Shown: positions 63,272 to 64,000 of the stretch, in pieces
Position numbering within the stretch: position 1 is the first letter of the stretch
How the letters are laid out: every line of letters starts with the position of its first letter
From: Acidimicrobiaceae bacterium
GTDB taxonomy: Bacteria > Actinomycetota > Acidimicrobiia > Acidimicrobiales > RAAP-2
DNA: 64,000 nt
NCBI GenBank assembly: GCA_947456245.1
Contig: CANGPS010000002.1
Location: 62,001 to 126,000 of the forward strand
Reading direction: 5' to 3'
Position numbers and translations under genes: made by a program
Notes under the pieces: model-generated
Databases searched by the model: none
Told to the model about the DNA's origin: nothing
The model's input: only the letters and a program-made list of their open reading frames with translations

Positions 63272-64000
63272 CTCGTCATCGCCTCCATGTCGATCGTCAT
63301 TCCCTCGCGGGCCGCCACGATCCGCTCGATCGCCTCGGCCCCGGGGAGATGCCTGGCAGCCGCCTCGAGGGCGAGGATCCGCTCGTCGTCGTGAGCCGGG
63401 TCGTGGTGGAACAGCACGAGCTGGCGCGCCCCCACCTCGATGGCCACCCGCACGGCATAGGCCACGGTCGAGTGCCCCCAGTCGGATCGACGAGAGAACT
63501 CCTCGTCGTCGTACTGCGCATCGTGGATCAGGACGTCGACGCCCTGGCAGAGGTCGCGCACCCCGTCGGAGACGGTCACCCGGTCGAGCGGTGCCTGATG
63601 GTCAGGGAGGTAGGCGACGCTCAAGCCTGCGGACTCGACCCGATAGCCGAGGGTCGGGTCCGTGTGCTCGACCCACCGCGAGCTGACGGTGGCGTCCTCG
63701 GTGGAGAAGTCCTCGTCGGCCATCTCGACGAGGCGGACGTCGCAGGCGAACTCCTTCATCTGGACCGGGAAGAACGGTGGGGTGACCGCACCGTTGATGA
63801 GATCGGACAGCGAGGTCTCACCTTGGCGAGGCCCATAGATCTCGACGACCGCCCCGGGGTCCTCGAGCGGCGAGAAGAAGGGCAGGCCGAGGAGGTGGTC
63901 GTAGTGCAGGTGGGTCAGCAGCACGCGCGCGTGGAGCGGCACCCCTCGCTCCACCAGCCGTGGCTGCAAGTCGGAGCCGAGGGCGCGCATCCCGGTGCCG
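63268..64000 (-). CDS. Metallo-beta-lactamase fold hydrolase, 5' end cut by window
   Basis: About 244 C-terminal residues visible. Metal ligands LTHLHYDHLLGLPFF, AYLPDHQAP, VLIHDAQYDDEEFSRRSDWGHST, LFHHDPAHDD, as in cAMP-phosphodiesterase/RNase Z-like MBLs (the GTGMRALG region indicates family but the start lies beyond the window). Overlaps the flavin reductase. Confidence 0.85.
   Translation of the reverse strand, partial: GTGMRALGSDLQPRLVERGVPLHARVLLTHLHYDHLLGLPFFSPLEDPGAVVEIYGPRQGETSLSDLINGAVTPPFFPVQMKEFACDVRLVEMADEDFSTEDATVSSRWVEHTDPTLGYRVESAGLSVAYLPDHQAPLDRVTVSDGVRDLCQGVDVLIHDAQYDDEEFSRRSDWGHSTVAYAVRVAIEVGARQLVLFHHDPAHDDERILALEAAARHLPGAEAIERIVAAREGMTIDMEAMTR

Overview
The window is GC-rich, densely coded bacterial chromosome with no gap above about 210 bases between genes. 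Gene content and order point to an actinomycete: FadE30/IpdF/FadD3 steroid genes, prfB-ftsE-ftsX, SecA with a zinc tail, SufU-type SUF genes, MetX/MetY, a LytR-CpsA-Psr protein, and many GTG starts or leaderless-looking promoters (TANNNT placed 6-8 bases before the start codon). A lineage such as Acidimicrobiia would fit, but that is inference from style and not a phylogeny. No rRNA, tRNA, CRISPR array, insertion sequence or prophage gene was seen.

Layout. 1-4581: leftward operon for a late step of steroid degradation (fadE30, ipdF, fadD3, then a zinc alcohol dehydrogenase cut by the window edge), facing msrB across a perfect 25-base inverted repeat. 5047-11062: a short SSB, ftsX, ftsE, prfB, secA. 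11112-13579: metX and metY. 13678-19536: cell-surface sugar block with two GT2 transferases, UDP-xylose synthase, UDP-glucose dehydrogenase, rmlD and rmlB. 19568-27573: birA facing an acyl-CoA carboxylase alpha chain, an M20 amidohydrolase, two TupA-like ATP-grasp genes around a small monooxygenase-fold gene, and methylmalonyl-CoA mutase large chain. 27779-34403: EthA-like monooxygenase, VOC protein, GT4, an ATPase-like/GNAT fusion, a rhodanese-MoeB fusion and a nitroreductase. 34394-44321: pepA, pduO, metH, then a fused LipB-LipA, an E2 protein with a broken catalytic motif, and lpd. 44399-49244: rnhA, an Rrf2 regulator, HhH-GPD protein, thiE, hydrolase, acyl-CoA dehydrogenase, metallo-beta-lactamase fold. 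49310-58896: iron-sulfur cluster assembly genes, split into sufC1-sufS-sufU, sufD-Rieske-sufC2 and sufB, with unrelated genes between. 59015-64000: oligopeptidase, RodZ-like membrane protein, RmlC-like epimerase, HsaB-like flavin reductase and a partial MBL hydrolase.

How it fits together. Steroid C/D-ring breakdown yields propionyl-CoA, which carboxylase, mutase and the cobalamin adenosyltransferase PduO would handle. PduO and the B12-dependent MetH are divergent and share a long palindrome that places identical -10 boxes on both strands. Sulfur metabolism is a second theme: metYX, the moeB-like gene and the sufC1SU operon carry a shared 25-base promoter element, and an Rrf2-family regulator of the type that often controls sulfur and Fe-S genes lies in the same window. 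The most notable protein-level features are the LipB-LipA fusion next to a catalytically dead-looking E2, the inverted rhodanese-MoeB order, the ATPase/GNAT fusion, the two SufC paralogues, and metX lacking any usual start codon.
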